Shown in pieces: positions 16,928 through 25,626 of a stretch of DNA of 64,000 nucleotides; position 1 is the first letter of the stretch; each line of letters begins with the position of its first letter. The notes beneath the pieces are model-generated. The model was not told where the DNA came from, made no database searches, and saw only the letters and a list, made by a program, of their open reading frames with translations. The DNA comes from Chthonomonas sp. (GTDB lineage: Bacteria > Armatimonadota > Fimbriimonadia > Fimbriimonadales > Fimbriimonadaceae). Where the stretch lies: NCBI GenBank assembly GCA_016788115.1, contig JAEURR010000007.1:330962-394961 (forward strand), written 5' to 3'. The position numbers were made by a program, and so were the translations under genes.

Positions 16928-18157
16928 TCAACTGAGGTGCCTGTACAGATCATACAGTGCCGCTTGACTGGCGCGCACGCGGATGTCCTCGCGCGACCCT
17001 CTCAGCTTCAGCTCGTGCACCGAAGTTCCCCGCGAACCACTGATTCCGACAAAGACCATGCCGACGGGCTTTTCCGGGGTTCCCCCGAGGGGTCCCGCGA
17101 CGCCAGTAATGCTTACGCCAACGTCAGCTCCGAGTAGCTTGCAGACCCCGTCGGCCATGGCGGCCGCGCACTGCTCGCTGACCGCACCATGCTCCTGCAG
17201 CAAGGCTTCCGGAACGCGCAGCAACTGAGTCTTCACGGCGTTGTCATAGGAGATCACTCCGCCCAAGAACACGTCTGATGCGCCTGAAACCGACGTAACC
17301 CGCGCTCCCAGTCCGCCGCCCGTGCAGCTCTCGGCCACCGCCAGCTTCATCCCCCGCTGCCTCATGAGGCGAAGCACCACCGACTCTAACGACTCGTCAT
17401 CCTCGCCGTAGACGCAGGGGCCGAGTACCTTTCTCACCTGCTCCAGGTAAGGAACGATCAGGGCCTCAGCCTCCGCCTTGGTGGCCGCCCGCGCCGTCAC
17501 CCGGAAGTGGACCTCAGCGGTCTTGGCGTATGGGGCGATCGTCGGGTTCTCGGTTCGGATCAGATCACCGAGCAGTTGCTCCGCTGCGGCCTCGCCGATG
17601 CCCGCTACGCGGAGTGTGCGGGAGTGGATAACGCCCTGAAAGCCCAGCCCCATGAGCGTTTCGTGAACGACCCCTCGCGCCATCGGCAGGAACTCATTGC
17701 GAGGTCCGGGCATCGCGAGGATCACTTTGCCATCCTTGCGGCAATCCAGACCAGGCGCAGTGCCAAACGGATTCGGGATGAACGCCGCGCACTCGGGTCG
17801 CATCGCTTGCCGAATCTGGGATGGCACCCACGCTCGCTTCATGGTCTCGAAGAGATCCCGCAAGTTTGCTTCTTCCGCGGGATCCACGATGAGCGGACTA
17901 TCGAGTACGGCCGCGATGCCGTCGCGCGTGATATCGTCCTGGGTTGGCCCCAACCCGCCGATCGTGATCACGATTTCGGCCCGACTGAGAGCGAGTCGCA
18001 GAGCCTCCACCAGCCGCTCAACGTTGTCGCCCACCGTTTGCCGCCGGACGTGTCGGATGCCCAGTTCTGCGAAGAGTTCGCCCAGGATCGCCGCGTTCGA
18101 GTCCACGATCTGGCCCAGCAGCAATTCAGTTCCGACACTCACGATCTCCGCAGTCAC
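16928..18157 (-). CDS. cinA: CinA competence/damage-inducible protein (nicotinamide-nucleotide amidase)
   Basis: The 409-residue protein has the N-terminal MoaB-like/COG1058 domain (VSVGTELLLGQIVDSN, TIGGLGPTQDDITRDGIA) and the C-terminal CinA/PncC amidase domain (LAVAESCTGGGLGARVTSVSGASDVFLGGVISY, VSITGVAGPLGGTPEKPVG). It deamidates NMN and hydrolyses ADP-ribose in NAD salvage. Translation starts at GTG 18157; a TACACT -10 box (18164-18169, minus strand) lies 6 nt upstream with no ribosome binding site, a clear leaderless candidate. Confidence 0.95.
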   Translation of the reverse strand: MTAEIVSVGTELLLGQIVDSNAAILGELFAELGIRHVRRQTVGDNVERLVEALRLALSRAEIVITIGGLGPTQDDITRDGIAAVLDSPLIVDPAEEANLRDLFETMKRAWVPSQIRQAMRPECAAFIPNPFGTAPGLDCRKDGKVILAMPGPRNEFLPMARGVVHETLMGLGFQGVIHSRTLRVAGIGEAAAEQLLGDLIRTENPTIAPYAKTAEVHFRVTARAATKAEAEALIVPYLEQVRKVLGPCVYGEDDESLESVVLRLMRQRGMKLAVAESCTGGGLGARVTSVSGASDVFLGGVISYDNAVKTQLLRVPEALLQEHGAVSEQCAAAMADGVCKLLGADVGVSITGVAGPLGGTPEKPVGMVFVGISGSRGTSVHELKLRGSREDIRVRASQAALYDLYRHLS

Positions 18158-18205
18158 GGTCCAAGTGTAGCTGAGCGCGTGCCCGCCCGGAAGTCAGTCA
18201 GGCCA

Positions 18206-18826
18206 TCAAGGTTGCAACGTGAACGAAGCCGCTTGGGCGATCTGCTCCACGAGCATTTGCGCGTTGGACTGCAAGCACGTCTCGCCACTGACGATCCGGT
18301 CGGCAACTGCCTGAGTGGGCAGCACATATCGCTGCTGATTGGGTTCAACGTGCGTTCGGTACCGCACCATCGAGTCGTACTCCGACCGTCCACGCTCCAC
18401 CGCATCGCGTTCCAGCCGACGTGCCAAGCACACCGCGGAGTCTGCCTGGACAAACACCTTCATGTTGGCGAGTTCGTTGAGCTGGTTCCAATACAGGGCG
18501 AAGAGCCCTTCGAGCACAATGAACGGCCCAGGATACACCGGCTCGTAGCCCACGCGGGTGAATTCAGAGAAGCTGTACTGCGGCTTGTGAATCGTCTGAC
18601 CCGCGAGAAGTGACCGAATGTCACCCACCAAACCGTCGACATCAATCGAATCGGGGGCGTCGAAGTTGATGGCACGACGCTCCTCGAAAGTCAGGTTCTC
18701 GTAGGGCCGATAGTAGTCATCGACCGAGAGCCGCACTGCGTCCAATCGCCGGCCCAGCTCCGATGCCAAGGTCGTCTTCCCTGAGCAGCTGATTCCCGCG
18801 ATGAGTAGCAGTTGTGGCGTCGCCAT
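18206..18826 (-). CDS. udk: Uridine kinase-like P-loop nucleoside kinase
   Basis: The 206-residue protein starts [19 protein letters not shown] (Walker A), then [35 protein letters not shown] and [12 protein letters not shown], matching uridine/cytidine kinases. It phosphorylates uridine to UMP. ATG 18826 gives the canonical N terminus; the frame extends upstream through the tRNA-Leu gene and that part is not coding. It follows tRNA-Leu on the same strand. Confidence 0.88.
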   Translation of the reverse strand: MATPQLLLIAGISCSGKTTLASELGRRLDAVRLSVDDYYRPYENLTFEERRAINFDAPDSIDVDGLVGDIRSLLAGQTIHKPQYSFSEFTRVGYEPVYPGPFIVLEGLFALYWNQLNELANMKVFVQADSAVCLARRLERDAVERGRSEYDSMVRYRTHVEPNQQRYVLPTQAVADRIVSGETCLQSNAQMLVEQIAQAASFTLQP

Positions 18827-18893
18827 CTCCCGAAAATTGTGACGCATGGAGCGCGCAAAATGCGCCCGTAATCTCGGGGGAAAAGGAGTTTGG

Positions 18894-18976
18894 TGCCCAG
18901 GGTGGGACTCGAACCCACACGCCCTTGCGGGCAAGGGATTTTAAGTCCCCTGCGTCTACCATTTCGCCACCCGGGC
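18894..18976 (-). tRNA. tRNA-Leu(TAA)
   Basis: Read on the minus strand, acceptor GCCCGGG (18976-18970) pairs with CCTGGGC (18901-18895), discriminator A and encoded CCA follow down to 18891. The anticodon loop CTTAAAA gives anticodon TAA. The variable arm TTGCCCGCAAGGGCG is long, as in tRNA-Leu. Confidence 0.95.
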
Positions 18977-18990
18977 GGGTGCCAGGCGAA

Positions 18991-19755
18991 TTATAGCCGT
19001 TCGCGCGGGGCGAAGACGACCGCGCCCGAAGGCGCAACCGCCGAGTCGATCCGCACTGCGAAAACCTGCTCCGCGAGCGGCCGAATTCCGTCTGGAGCAC
19101 ACTCGCCGACGACCGCGCCCGATCGCAGCGCCACCACCCGGTCTGCGTACCGCGCCGCCCAATTCAGATCGTGCGTCGCAATGAGTACCGTCTTCCCTTC
19201 TTGCGCCAACGTACGCACCATCTCACCGATGTCCATGGTGTGCCCGAGGTCCGCGTTCGAGGTCGGTTCGTCCATGAGCAGCACAGGGGTCGCCTGTGCC
19301 AGAGACCGAGCGATCCACACGCGCTGCATCTCACCAGCGCTGAGCGATCCGACGAGCCTCTCGTTCCATGCGAGGCACTCGGTACGAGCCATCGCCTCTT
19401 CAGCAGCGCGAAGGTCCTCAGCCGTCTCGCGAAAACCCACTGCCCAAGGCATCCGCCCCATCAGAACCGTCTCGCCAACGGTGTACTCGGCGGTCGGCGA
19501 CTCCGATTGCGGGACGTAACTCACTCGCTGCGCCCGCGCACGAACTCCCAGCGCAGACAAGTCTTCTACCCCAAGCCGGATGCTCCCGCTCAGGAGTCTG
19601 GCGGTCCCGGTCACCGATTTCAGCAGCGTCGTCTTGCCACACCCATTCGGCCCCAGCAGCACCGTGACCTGCCCGGCGGGGATGGTCAATGAGACTTCCG
19701 CCATGACCGGGACGGGACCATATCCAGCCGAAACGGCTTCGAGGAGAAGGTCCAT
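18991..19755 (-). CDS. ABC transporter ATP-binding protein (FecE/BtuD type)
   Basis: The 254-residue ATPase has Walker A GPNGCGKTTLLK, a Q loop in YVPQSES, signature GSLSAGEMQRVWIARSLAQ, Walker B VLLMDEPTSNADLGH and switch His in ATHDLNW. The subfamily (metal, siderophore or cobalamin import) is suggested by overall layout. No permease or binding-protein gene is adjacent, so its partner must be elsewhere. It lies 2 nt after the exporter gene on the same strand, so the two are co-transcribed. Confidence 0.9.
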   Translation of the reverse strand: MDLLLEAVSAGYGPVPVMAEVSLTIPAGQVTVLLGPNGCGKTTLLKSVTGTARLLSGSIRLGVEDLSALGVRARAQRVSYVPQSESPTAEYTVGETVLMGRMPWAVGFRETAEDLRAAEEAMARTECLAWNERLVGSLSAGEMQRVWIARSLAQATPVLLMDEPTSNADLGHTMDIGEMVRTLAQEGKTVLIATHDLNWAARYADRVVALRSGAVVGECAPDGIRPLAEQVFAVRIDSAVAPSGAVVFAPRERL

Positions 19756-19757
19756 GA

Positions 19758-21512
19758 CTACCCGAGTTCGGGTTCCTGGAACCCCTGATTGAAGACGCGG
19801 TACATCGCCGCGAAGGAACCGTCAAGCCGCATCAGCTCTTCGAAGCTTCCCTGCTCGGCGATCTCACCCCGTCGGAGCATCACGATGTGGTTCGCCCGCG
19901 CGGCCGATGTCAGTCGGTGGGCGATGAAGAGCGTGCTACGGCCCAGCATAAGCTCATCAAGCGCACTTTGCACCGCCTGTTCGCTGAGAGCGTCCAAGTT
20001 GCTGGTCGCTTCATCCAGGAGCAGGACCTTTGGTTTTCGAACGAACGCCCGGGCAATGGAAATGCGCTGCGCCTCACCTCCGCTCAGCCCCGATCCACGC
20101 TCACCGAGCTTAGTCGAGAACCCCTCGGGGAGACCGACCACGAAGTCGGCATGGGCCCCCTTACACGCATCGAGTATCTCGCTCTCGGTAGCGTCGGGTC
20201 TGCCAAGGCGGATGTTGTCCGCGATGGTGCCGCTGAAGAGGAATGTCTGCTGCGGAACGACTCCGACTTGCGAGCGTAGCCACGGGGTGGAGATCTCGCG
20301 CACGTTTACGCCGTCCACCAGTATCTCGCCCGCAGTTGGTTCGTAGAACCTTAGAAGCAGGTCTGCGATCGTCGATTTGCCCGCGCCGCTCGGCCCGACG
20401 AGCGCAAGCGACCTTCCGGGTTCAATCGTGAAGGAAACGTTCTTCAGCGCCTCAGTTGCGTCCGGATAGGCAAAACTGACCCCACGAAACTCGATACGAC
20501 CCTGGAACTCAGGGAAGGTGCGCGTGCCGAGCGTATCGGGTTCCGGCTCGGGCACATTTAGAACTTCGGCGTAGATCCGGTCGGCGGCGGCAGAGATCTG
20601 CGAAGTCGTTTGTTTCAGCGATCCCAGGTTGCGGAACCCCTGGTTCATGTAGTCAAGCGCGAAGAGAAACGCGGCCAAGTCTCCGACCTGCAGTTCCCCT
20701 CGGTTTAGCAACCACGCGCAGACCAAAACGACGAGCGCAATTCCGACGGAGCCGATCAGCTCGACCATCGGCTTCAAGGTAGCCACGCGCCGGGCCGCCA
20801 CCATCTGGCTCTCGAACGACTTCTCGACGAGCCCGCCAAACCGCTCCTGGACGGTCGCTTCCGCGCCAAACGCCTTGATGATGCGGGTCCCTGTGAGCGT
20901 CTCGAAGCTCATGGCAGACAGATTGCTCAGGTCGTCTTGAACGTTTGCTTGCGCGGTACGCATCTTCCGTGCATTGCGCTGAATGACGAACGCGAGCACT
21001 GGCAGCACGGTGAGCCCGACCGCTGCAAGCTTCGGCTGCATCACGGCGGCCGTTGCAAGCCCGGACACGATCTTGATCGGCCCATCGATCGAATCTCGCA
21101 GCGTGGTGACCGCATTCGAGTACACGTTGATGTCGTTCGAGAGGATGCTCTGCAGACTGCCGGTTCGCTTCTCGTGGAAGTAGCTCAGTGGCAGGCGCTG
21201 AAGTTTCTCAAACAGCCGGACGCGCAGGTTGGTGGTAATCCGATTCGAGGCGTAGTTTAGATAGTAAGCCTGTGCACGAGCGAATGCGTATTTGATCGTG
21301 AAGAGGGCAATCACCAGCCCACTCAACGCCACAAGTTGAGACGGTTGTTTGTTCGAGACCGCATCCACCACCAGCTTGATGAAAAGGGCCAGCGCACCCC
21401 CCAAACCAGCGACCGCCGCCGAGCACAACAACCCTCGAATGACCGATTGCTTCTCGGAAAGGATCTCCCGGGCAATGCGTGGATCAAGACGGTTGACGAG
21501 CCAGGTGAACAT
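19758..21512 (-). CDS. ABC exporter, fused membrane and ATPase domains (MsbA-like)
   Basis: The 584-residue protein has an N-terminal six-helix membrane domain (residues about 1-320) and a C-terminal ATPase with Walker A GPSGAGKSTIADLLL, Q loop VVPQQTFLFSGTIADNIRLG, signature GSGLSGGEAQRISIARAFVRKP, Walker B VLLLDEATSNLD and H loop IAHRLTSA. LSYFHEKRTGSLQSILSND is typical of MsbA and related homodimeric exporters. Substrate could be lipid A-like lipid or drug. It lies 5 nt from the creatininase-family gene, in the same transcription unit. Confidence 0.93.
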   Translation of the reverse strand: MFTWLVNRLDPRIAREILSEKQSVIRGLLCSAAVAGLGGALALFIKLVVDAVSNKQPSQLVALSGLVIALFTIKYAFARAQAYYLNYASNRITTNLRVRLFEKLQRLPLSYFHEKRTGSLQSILSNDINVYSNAVTTLRDSIDGPIKIVSGLATAAVMQPKLAAVGLTVLPVLAFVIQRNARKMRTAQANVQDDLSNLSAMSFETLTGTRIIKAFGAEATVQERFGGLVEKSFESQMVAARRVATLKPMVELIGSVGIALVVLVCAWLLNRGELQVGDLAAFLFALDYMNQGFRNLGSLKQTTSQISAAADRIYAEVLNVPEPEPDTLGTRTFPEFQGRIEFRGVSFAYPDATEALKNVSFTIEPGRSLALVGPSGAGKSTIADLLLRFYEPTAGEILVDGVNVREISTPWLRSQVGVVPQQTFLFSGTIADNIRLGRPDATESEILDACKGAHADFVVGLPEGFSTKLGERGSGLSGGEAQRISIARAFVRKPKVLLLDEATSNLDALSEQAVQSALDELMLGRSTLFIAHRLTSAARANHIVMLRRGEIAEQGSFEELMRLDGSFAAMYRVFNQGFQEPELG

Positions 21513-21517
21513 CGAGA

Positions 21518-22267
21518 CTACGGCACCACCGAACGGAGGACGTACCCTTCGGACAGGGCTCTCATGTCGGTCACTAGGCCATCGCGCGCGGCCTCAAAAA
21601 TTGCCTTCCCCTTCGCGGCTGACGCCAAAGTCGCAAATCCAAGCGAGCCCTCCTGTGTGATCTCGTTAAACGGGTGGGACATGCCGCGAACGGGCGGATC
21701 GGGGGTCAAGCCATCATCGCGAAGAAGATCGCTACGGACGTGCGATGGGAACAAGTGCAGCATCAAGCTCGTCTCCGCCTCGCAGGCGTGACGAATCTCC
21801 TTAAAAGGACCCTCGAGTTGAGTTCGGATCGTTTCAGCAGCGTACGTGTAGTAGTTTGCATGGCCGATCAGGATCTTGGGGTCTTCGTGTTTGACCTGTC
21901 GGCAGACGATGCCGTTGGGCTCGGAGTTGCCGCCGTGGGCGTTGACGATGAAAAACTTCCAAAACCCGTGCCGCTTCAAGCTGTCCACCACCTGGTGCAA
22001 CGCGGTCATGTAATCCGCGAATCCGGCTGTGAGGGTGCCCGCGAAACCCAAATGGTGGGCCGACGCCCCGAGCCAATGGGTCGGTGTCAGTAGAACGTGT
22101 TCGGGGAGCGCAGCCTCAACGGCCTCGGCGACCGCGGTCGCAAGCATAGAATCGGTGAAAACCGGCAAATGGCTTCCGTGCTGTTCAACCGAACCCGTGG
22201 GGATCAGGACGACCTCTTCTCGACCAAGGGCTTGGACCTCTTTCCAGGTCATGCGGCTTAAGTGCAT
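21518..22267 (-). CDS. Creatininase-family metal-dependent amidohydrolase
   Basis: The 249-residue protein has the family's metal ligands: IPTGSVEQHGSHLPVFTDS (Glu, His and Asp), FFIVNAHGGNSE, and HACEAETSLMLHLFPSHV (final Glu). Family members open cyclic amides (creatinine) or act in cofactor and peptide maturation; the substrate is not evident. A CACAAT hexamer (22273-22278, minus strand) lies 5 nt before the ATG and no Shine-Dalgarno is present. Confidence 0.9.
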   Translation of the reverse strand: MHLSRMTWKEVQALGREEVVLIPTGSVEQHGSHLPVFTDSMLATAVAEAVEAALPEHVLLTPTHWLGASAHHLGFAGTLTAGFADYMTALHQVVDSLKRHGFWKFFIVNAHGGNSEPNGIVCRQVKHEDPKILIGHANYYTYAAETIRTQLEGPFKEIRHACEAETSLMLHLFPSHVRSDLLRDDGLTPDPPVRGMSHPFNEITQEGSLGFATLASAAKGKAIFEAARDGLVTDMRALSEGYVLRSVVP

Positions 22268-22282
22268 GCCTTATTGTGCACG

Positions 22283-23119
22283 TTAGGAGTTGAGGAGGTC
22301 CTTTAGACGGCGCCGTTGGGCCACGGCGCGAAGCTTCTTGATCGCCTGAATCTCGATCTGGCGGATACGCTCGCGGGAAATCTGAAGCTCGCGGGCAAGC
22401 TCGTCGCGCAAGAGCGGCTCTTCGGAGCCGTTGATTCGCAGTCGGCAACTCATCACGCGCCGCTCGCGCTCGCTGAGTTCGCCCATGATTCCGCGGAGTT
22501 CGCCGATCATCTCGTCGCTGAGAACCTTGTCTTCCGGGTCGCCCTCACTTTTATCACGGAGCAGATTGCCCAAAGTGGTGTTCTCGCCATCGCCGACGCG
22601 CATGTCCAGCGACAGCATGTCTTGGGACGATTGGATCAAGGTGGTGAGCTTGTTCGGGGAGATGCCGATCGCAAGTGCAATCTGCTCCATCGTTGGCTCG
22701 TGCCCCAGTTCGCGGACCAATCGCGTACGCTCTCGTTCAATGCGTCGCAGTGACTGAGATACGTGGGCGGGGAGGCGGATCGCCTTCGATTTATTGTCCA
22801 GTGCCCGGCCGATCGACTGGCGAATCCAGTGCGTGGCGTAGGTCGAGAAGCGGAAACCTTTTTCGGGGTCAAAGCGTTCTACTGCATGAATGAGCCCGAT
22901 CGCACCTTCCTGGATCAAATCTTCGAGGGCAATCGAACGACTTCGATACGACTTGGCAATGTTGATCACCAAGCGCATGTTGGCTTCGACCAGACGCTGC
23001 TTCGCTCCCAAGTCGCCCTGCTGGGCGGCTCTCGTGAGAGTCAGCTCTTCATCTGCCGTTAGCAGGGGAACCTGCGTCAGCCGACTTAAGTAACTTGGTA
23101 CTACCTCTTCGTGGTCCAT
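22283..23119 (-). CDS. RNA polymerase sigma factor, RpoD/SigA family
   Basis: The 278-residue protein begins with a short region 1.2 (VVPSYLSRLTQVPLLTADEE), then region 2 (LVEANMRLVINIAKSYRSRSIALEDLIQEGAIGLIHAVERFDPEKGFRFSTYATHWIRQSI), region 3 and region 4 (SREERIRQIEIQAIKKL-like end). It lacks the long region 1.1 of primary sigma factors, so it may be a group 2 factor or a short primary one. ATG 23119 follows GGAGTGG; an ATG at 23173 is in frame. The last gene of the leftward unit is creatininase, 16 nt downstream. Confidence 0.93.
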   Translation of the reverse strand: MDHEEVVPSYLSRLTQVPLLTADEELTLTRAAQQGDLGAKQRLVEANMRLVINIAKSYRSRSIALEDLIQEGAIGLIHAVERFDPEKGFRFSTYATHWIRQSIGRALDNKSKAIRLPAHVSQSLRRIERERTRLVRELGHEPTMEQIALAIGISPNKLTTLIQSSQDMLSLDMRVGDGENTTLGNLLRDKSEGDPEDKVLSDEMIGELRGIMGELSERERRVMSCRLRINGSEEPLLRDELARELQISRERIRQIEIQAIKKLRAVAQRRRLKDLLNS

Positions 23120-23399
23120 CCACTCCGTGCTCAAGGACAACCTCGCAACCGCCGCTCTGAAGACCAGAGGCACACAGCCATGACAGGACTCTTACAAGAT
23201 CCGTGCCAAAGACACTGCGCCTACTTATATCGGACTCTAGAACTTGAGGGCGGGTTCCAGACGGTTGTCATTTACTCGATGGTCGCATCAAAATTGCGCA
23301 ACAATGTATACCGAGTACTCTAGTTTGACGTAGGAAGTCAGCGTCAAGATGGGTGTACACGCGCCGATTGAGCAAATCTAGTTCAATTGCCGGGCCATC
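23120..23399. other. Divergent intergenic region
   Basis: Between the divergent sigma-70 and SpoIIM-family genes. It should hold both promoters. I see no palindrome or RNA structure strong enough to name. Confidence 0.4.
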
Positions 23400-24389
23400 A
23401 TGCTGTTCTTAGAATCGGAGTTCGTCGAGCAGAGAGAGCCGTCCTGGAAACGGCTCCATTTTCTGTGCGACAAGAGTGAGAATTCGGTCAATAACCTGTC
23501 GGTGTCCGAGCTTCGAGAACTCATCAGCCTGTACCGCTCCACCAGTGTGGACCTTGCCCGTGCGCAGACTGAGTCCCATAACCTCACGCTCATAAACGAT
23601 TTGAACGCGATCGTTGGGCGGGCGTACGCGGTGATCTACCGCGCGCCAACTCAACGCCTCTCGGACACAGTGCGAGCCATGCTCACGGCAGCGGCACGAT
23701 CAACCCGCAAGCTCAAGTGGTTCATCTTGGCGACGCTGATCCCTTTCTTCCTCGGGATCGTTGTTTCGAGCGTGACCCTGACCGTGCGCCCGGATCTGCG
23801 CCATCACTTGGTGTCGGCCCAGGAAGAATCGCTCTTCGATCACTGGGCAAAGGCTGAGTTCGAGGCACCCGAAGGGATGGAGCAGACCGAGATGTGGATG
23901 TTCTATGCCTCGCACAACCCCATGGTGTTGCTGCTCAACGTCAGCAGCGGGCTCGGGAGCGGAGGCATTCTCTCGACCGCCATGGTGTACCGGATGGGAA
24001 TCCAGCTTGGGGCGCTCAGCCACAAGATGCAGGAAGTGGACAAGCTCCCGTTCCTCATCACCTCGCTCATGCCCCATGGAGCAAGCGAACTCAACGGCCT
24101 CTTCGTCGGTGCGGGCGCGGGCTTGGCGCTTGGGTGGGCATGGCTTGTACCCGGACGCCGATCACGGACCATGGCGGTGCGCGAAACCGGCAAGCACGCC
24201 TTGGTCGTGGCGCTCCAGGCCTTCATCATGATGCTCATCGCCGCGCCATTCGAAGGCTTCTTCAGCTTCAGCCCCCAGTTCCCACAGTGGTTAAAGGGCA
24301 TGGTCGGCGTTTTCGTGCTCGCCGCGTGGCTCCTGTTCTGGACGTTCTACGCGCGCGACCCAGAACTCGAGTCCGGCACGAATAAGTAA
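23400..24389 (+). CDS. SpoIIM/DUF95 family integral membrane protein
   Basis: The 329-residue protein has a helical N-terminal part (about 100 residues, EFVEQREPSWKRL) and then five or so membrane segments, including WFILATLIPFFLGIVVSSVTL and the SpoIIM-type stretch FYASHNPMVLLLNVSSGLGSGG... with LITSLMPHGASELNGLFVGAGAGLALG, where HGxxEL is the family hallmark. SpoIIM acts in engulfment in endospore formers, but this family is widespread in non-sporulating bacteria, often with RDD proteins and a MoxR ATPase, none of which are next to it here. Confidence 0.85.
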   Translation: MLFLESEFVEQREPSWKRLHFLCDKSENSVNNLSVSELRELISLYRSTSVDLARAQTESHNLTLINDLNAIVGRAYAVIYRAPTQRLSDTVRAMLTAAARSTRKLKWFILATLIPFFLGIVVSSVTLTVRPDLRHHLVSAQEESLFDHWAKAEFEAPEGMEQTEMWMFYASHNPMVLLLNVSSGLGSGGILSTAMVYRMGIQLGALSHKMQEVDKLPFLITSLMPHGASELNGLFVGAGAGLALGWAWLVPGRRSRTMAVRETGKHALVVALQAFIMMLIAAPFEGFFSFSPQFPQWLKGMVGVFVLAAWLLFWTFYARDPELESGTNK

Positions 24390-24393
24390 GGGC

Positions 24394-24529
24394 CGGCTGG
24401 GGGAAGCCGACCCTGGGGCTGGAGGGTGTGAGCCACCATGGGGGTGGTGGACTCATGCTATTGGGGTTTTGGTTCATTGGGCAACTTGGGGAGTTGCACC
24501 AACGAGAGCTTTCTTCCCCTTCGGTGGGG
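24394..24529 (+). other. Cluster of hairpins with G-run loops
   Basis: Four stem-loops lie in a row: CGGCT-GGGGGA-AGCCG (24394-24409), TGAGCCACCA-TGGGGG-TGGTGGaCTCA (24429-24455), GCAACT-TGGGG-AGTTGC (24481-24497), and CCCC-TTCGGT-GGGG (24516-24529). The first three loops are G-runs. The stretch lies after the SpoIIM-family stop and convergent to the oxidoreductase gene. It may be a structured RNA or a compound terminator; no U-tract follows. Confidence 0.45.
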
Positions 24530-24628
24530 GGCGAGTCAACGAGTTCTTACCGGGAAGAGAGGGCCCCGATATGAATCCACCACAATTACGCGCGTGAACT
24601 TACGAGAGTCCCCCGCACCCGTGCGGGC

Positions 24629-25603
24629 TTACGGGACAAACTTGAGTCCAGCGCTCCGGGCCAGACCGTCCAGCGTGCGCGCATTTCCGAGGGTGTCCTG
24701 CCAAGTCATCGTCGGAGCCTGACGCTTCGGGAGGTATGCGCGGACGAGATCGGCTTGGTGTCCCCACAAATGCGGCACGGTCTTGAACTTGATCGGCTCT
24801 GGTGCCTGCCCATCGAGCTGTACGTAGATCCCGCCATTGCAGAACCATGGAGACGTGACGGTTAAGATCGCCTTCTCTCCGTACACCCGGAGCACATTCT
24901 CCAGCCGACAGTGGATCGAGCAACCAAACGTGGCGCGAAAGCCGCTGGGGAAAATCAACTGACCGACGCCGTCCCGATCGTAGTCACCGTCACCCATGTT
25001 CGCGGCGTAGGCGATCTTGTTGGGCTCTTCGCCCGCTATCCACCGGAGCATGCTCACCGTATAGCACCCGACATCCATGAGCGCCCCGCCTCCCAGCGAG
25101 CCGTCGATCCTGAAGTGATGCCCGGGACGACCGGTAACGCCGCCAAACTCGGCATGCGCCATGATCGGCTTGCCGATGACCCCCTCGTTCAACAACTCCC
25201 GCAGTGTAATCATCTGCGGGTGGCAGCGGTACATAAACGCTTCCATGAAGAAAACGTCCGCCGCTTTGACGGCCTCCAGGCTCGCGCGAGCTTCAGCCAG
25301 AGTCAAGGTGAAAGGCTTCTCGCACAGGATGTGCTTGCCTGCTTGCGCTGCCTTTTGGGTCCACTCGGCGTGCAGATGGTGCGGCAGCGAGATGTAGACG
25401 ATGTCCACGTCGGAGCGGTCCAAGACCGCGGCGTAACCCTCGACGGCATCGCCACCGAATTCGCTGCTGAATGCCGTGGCCGTGTCCATGCTGCGGGAGC
25501 CGACCGCGACTAACTCGCCCGATTGCCCCATCGCAAGCCCTTCGGCAAACTTCTTCGCGATCGCCCCGGTGCCGAGAATCGCCCAACGCAGCTTCTCTTC
25601 CAT
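24629..25603 (-). CDS. Gfo/Idh/MocA-family NAD(P)-dependent oxidoreductase
   Basis: The 324-residue protein has a Rossmann start WAILGTGAIAKKFAEGL, the CEKPFTLTLAEA motif with the catalytic-face Lys, MEAFMYRCHPQ, and GALMDVGCYTVSMLRW. It resembles dihydrodiol/xylose dehydrogenase-like members; substrate unknown. ATG 25603 was chosen because a CAGAAT hexamer (25610-25615, minus strand) lies 6 nt upstream and the protein then starts at the Rossmann strand. It lies 23 nt after the permease gene on the same strand, which suggests a role with an imported sugar. Confidence 0.9.
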   Translation of the reverse strand: MEEKLRWAILGTGAIAKKFAEGLAMGQSGELVAVGSRSMDTATAFSSEFGGDAVEGYAAVLDRSDVDIVYISLPHHLHAEWTQKAAQAGKHILCEKPFTLTLAEARASLEAVKAADVFFMEAFMYRCHPQMITLRELLNEGVIGKPIMAHAEFGGVTGRPGHHFRIDGSLGGGALMDVGCYTVSMLRWIAGEEPNKIAYAANMGDGDYDRDGVGQLIFPSGFRATFGCSIHCRLENVLRVYGEKAILTVTSPWFCNGGIYVQLDGQAPEPIKFKTVPHLWGHQADLVRAYLPKRQAPTMTWQDTLGNARTLDGLARSAGLKFVP

Positions 25604-25626
25604 CCCTCTATTCTGAGCCGAACGGC

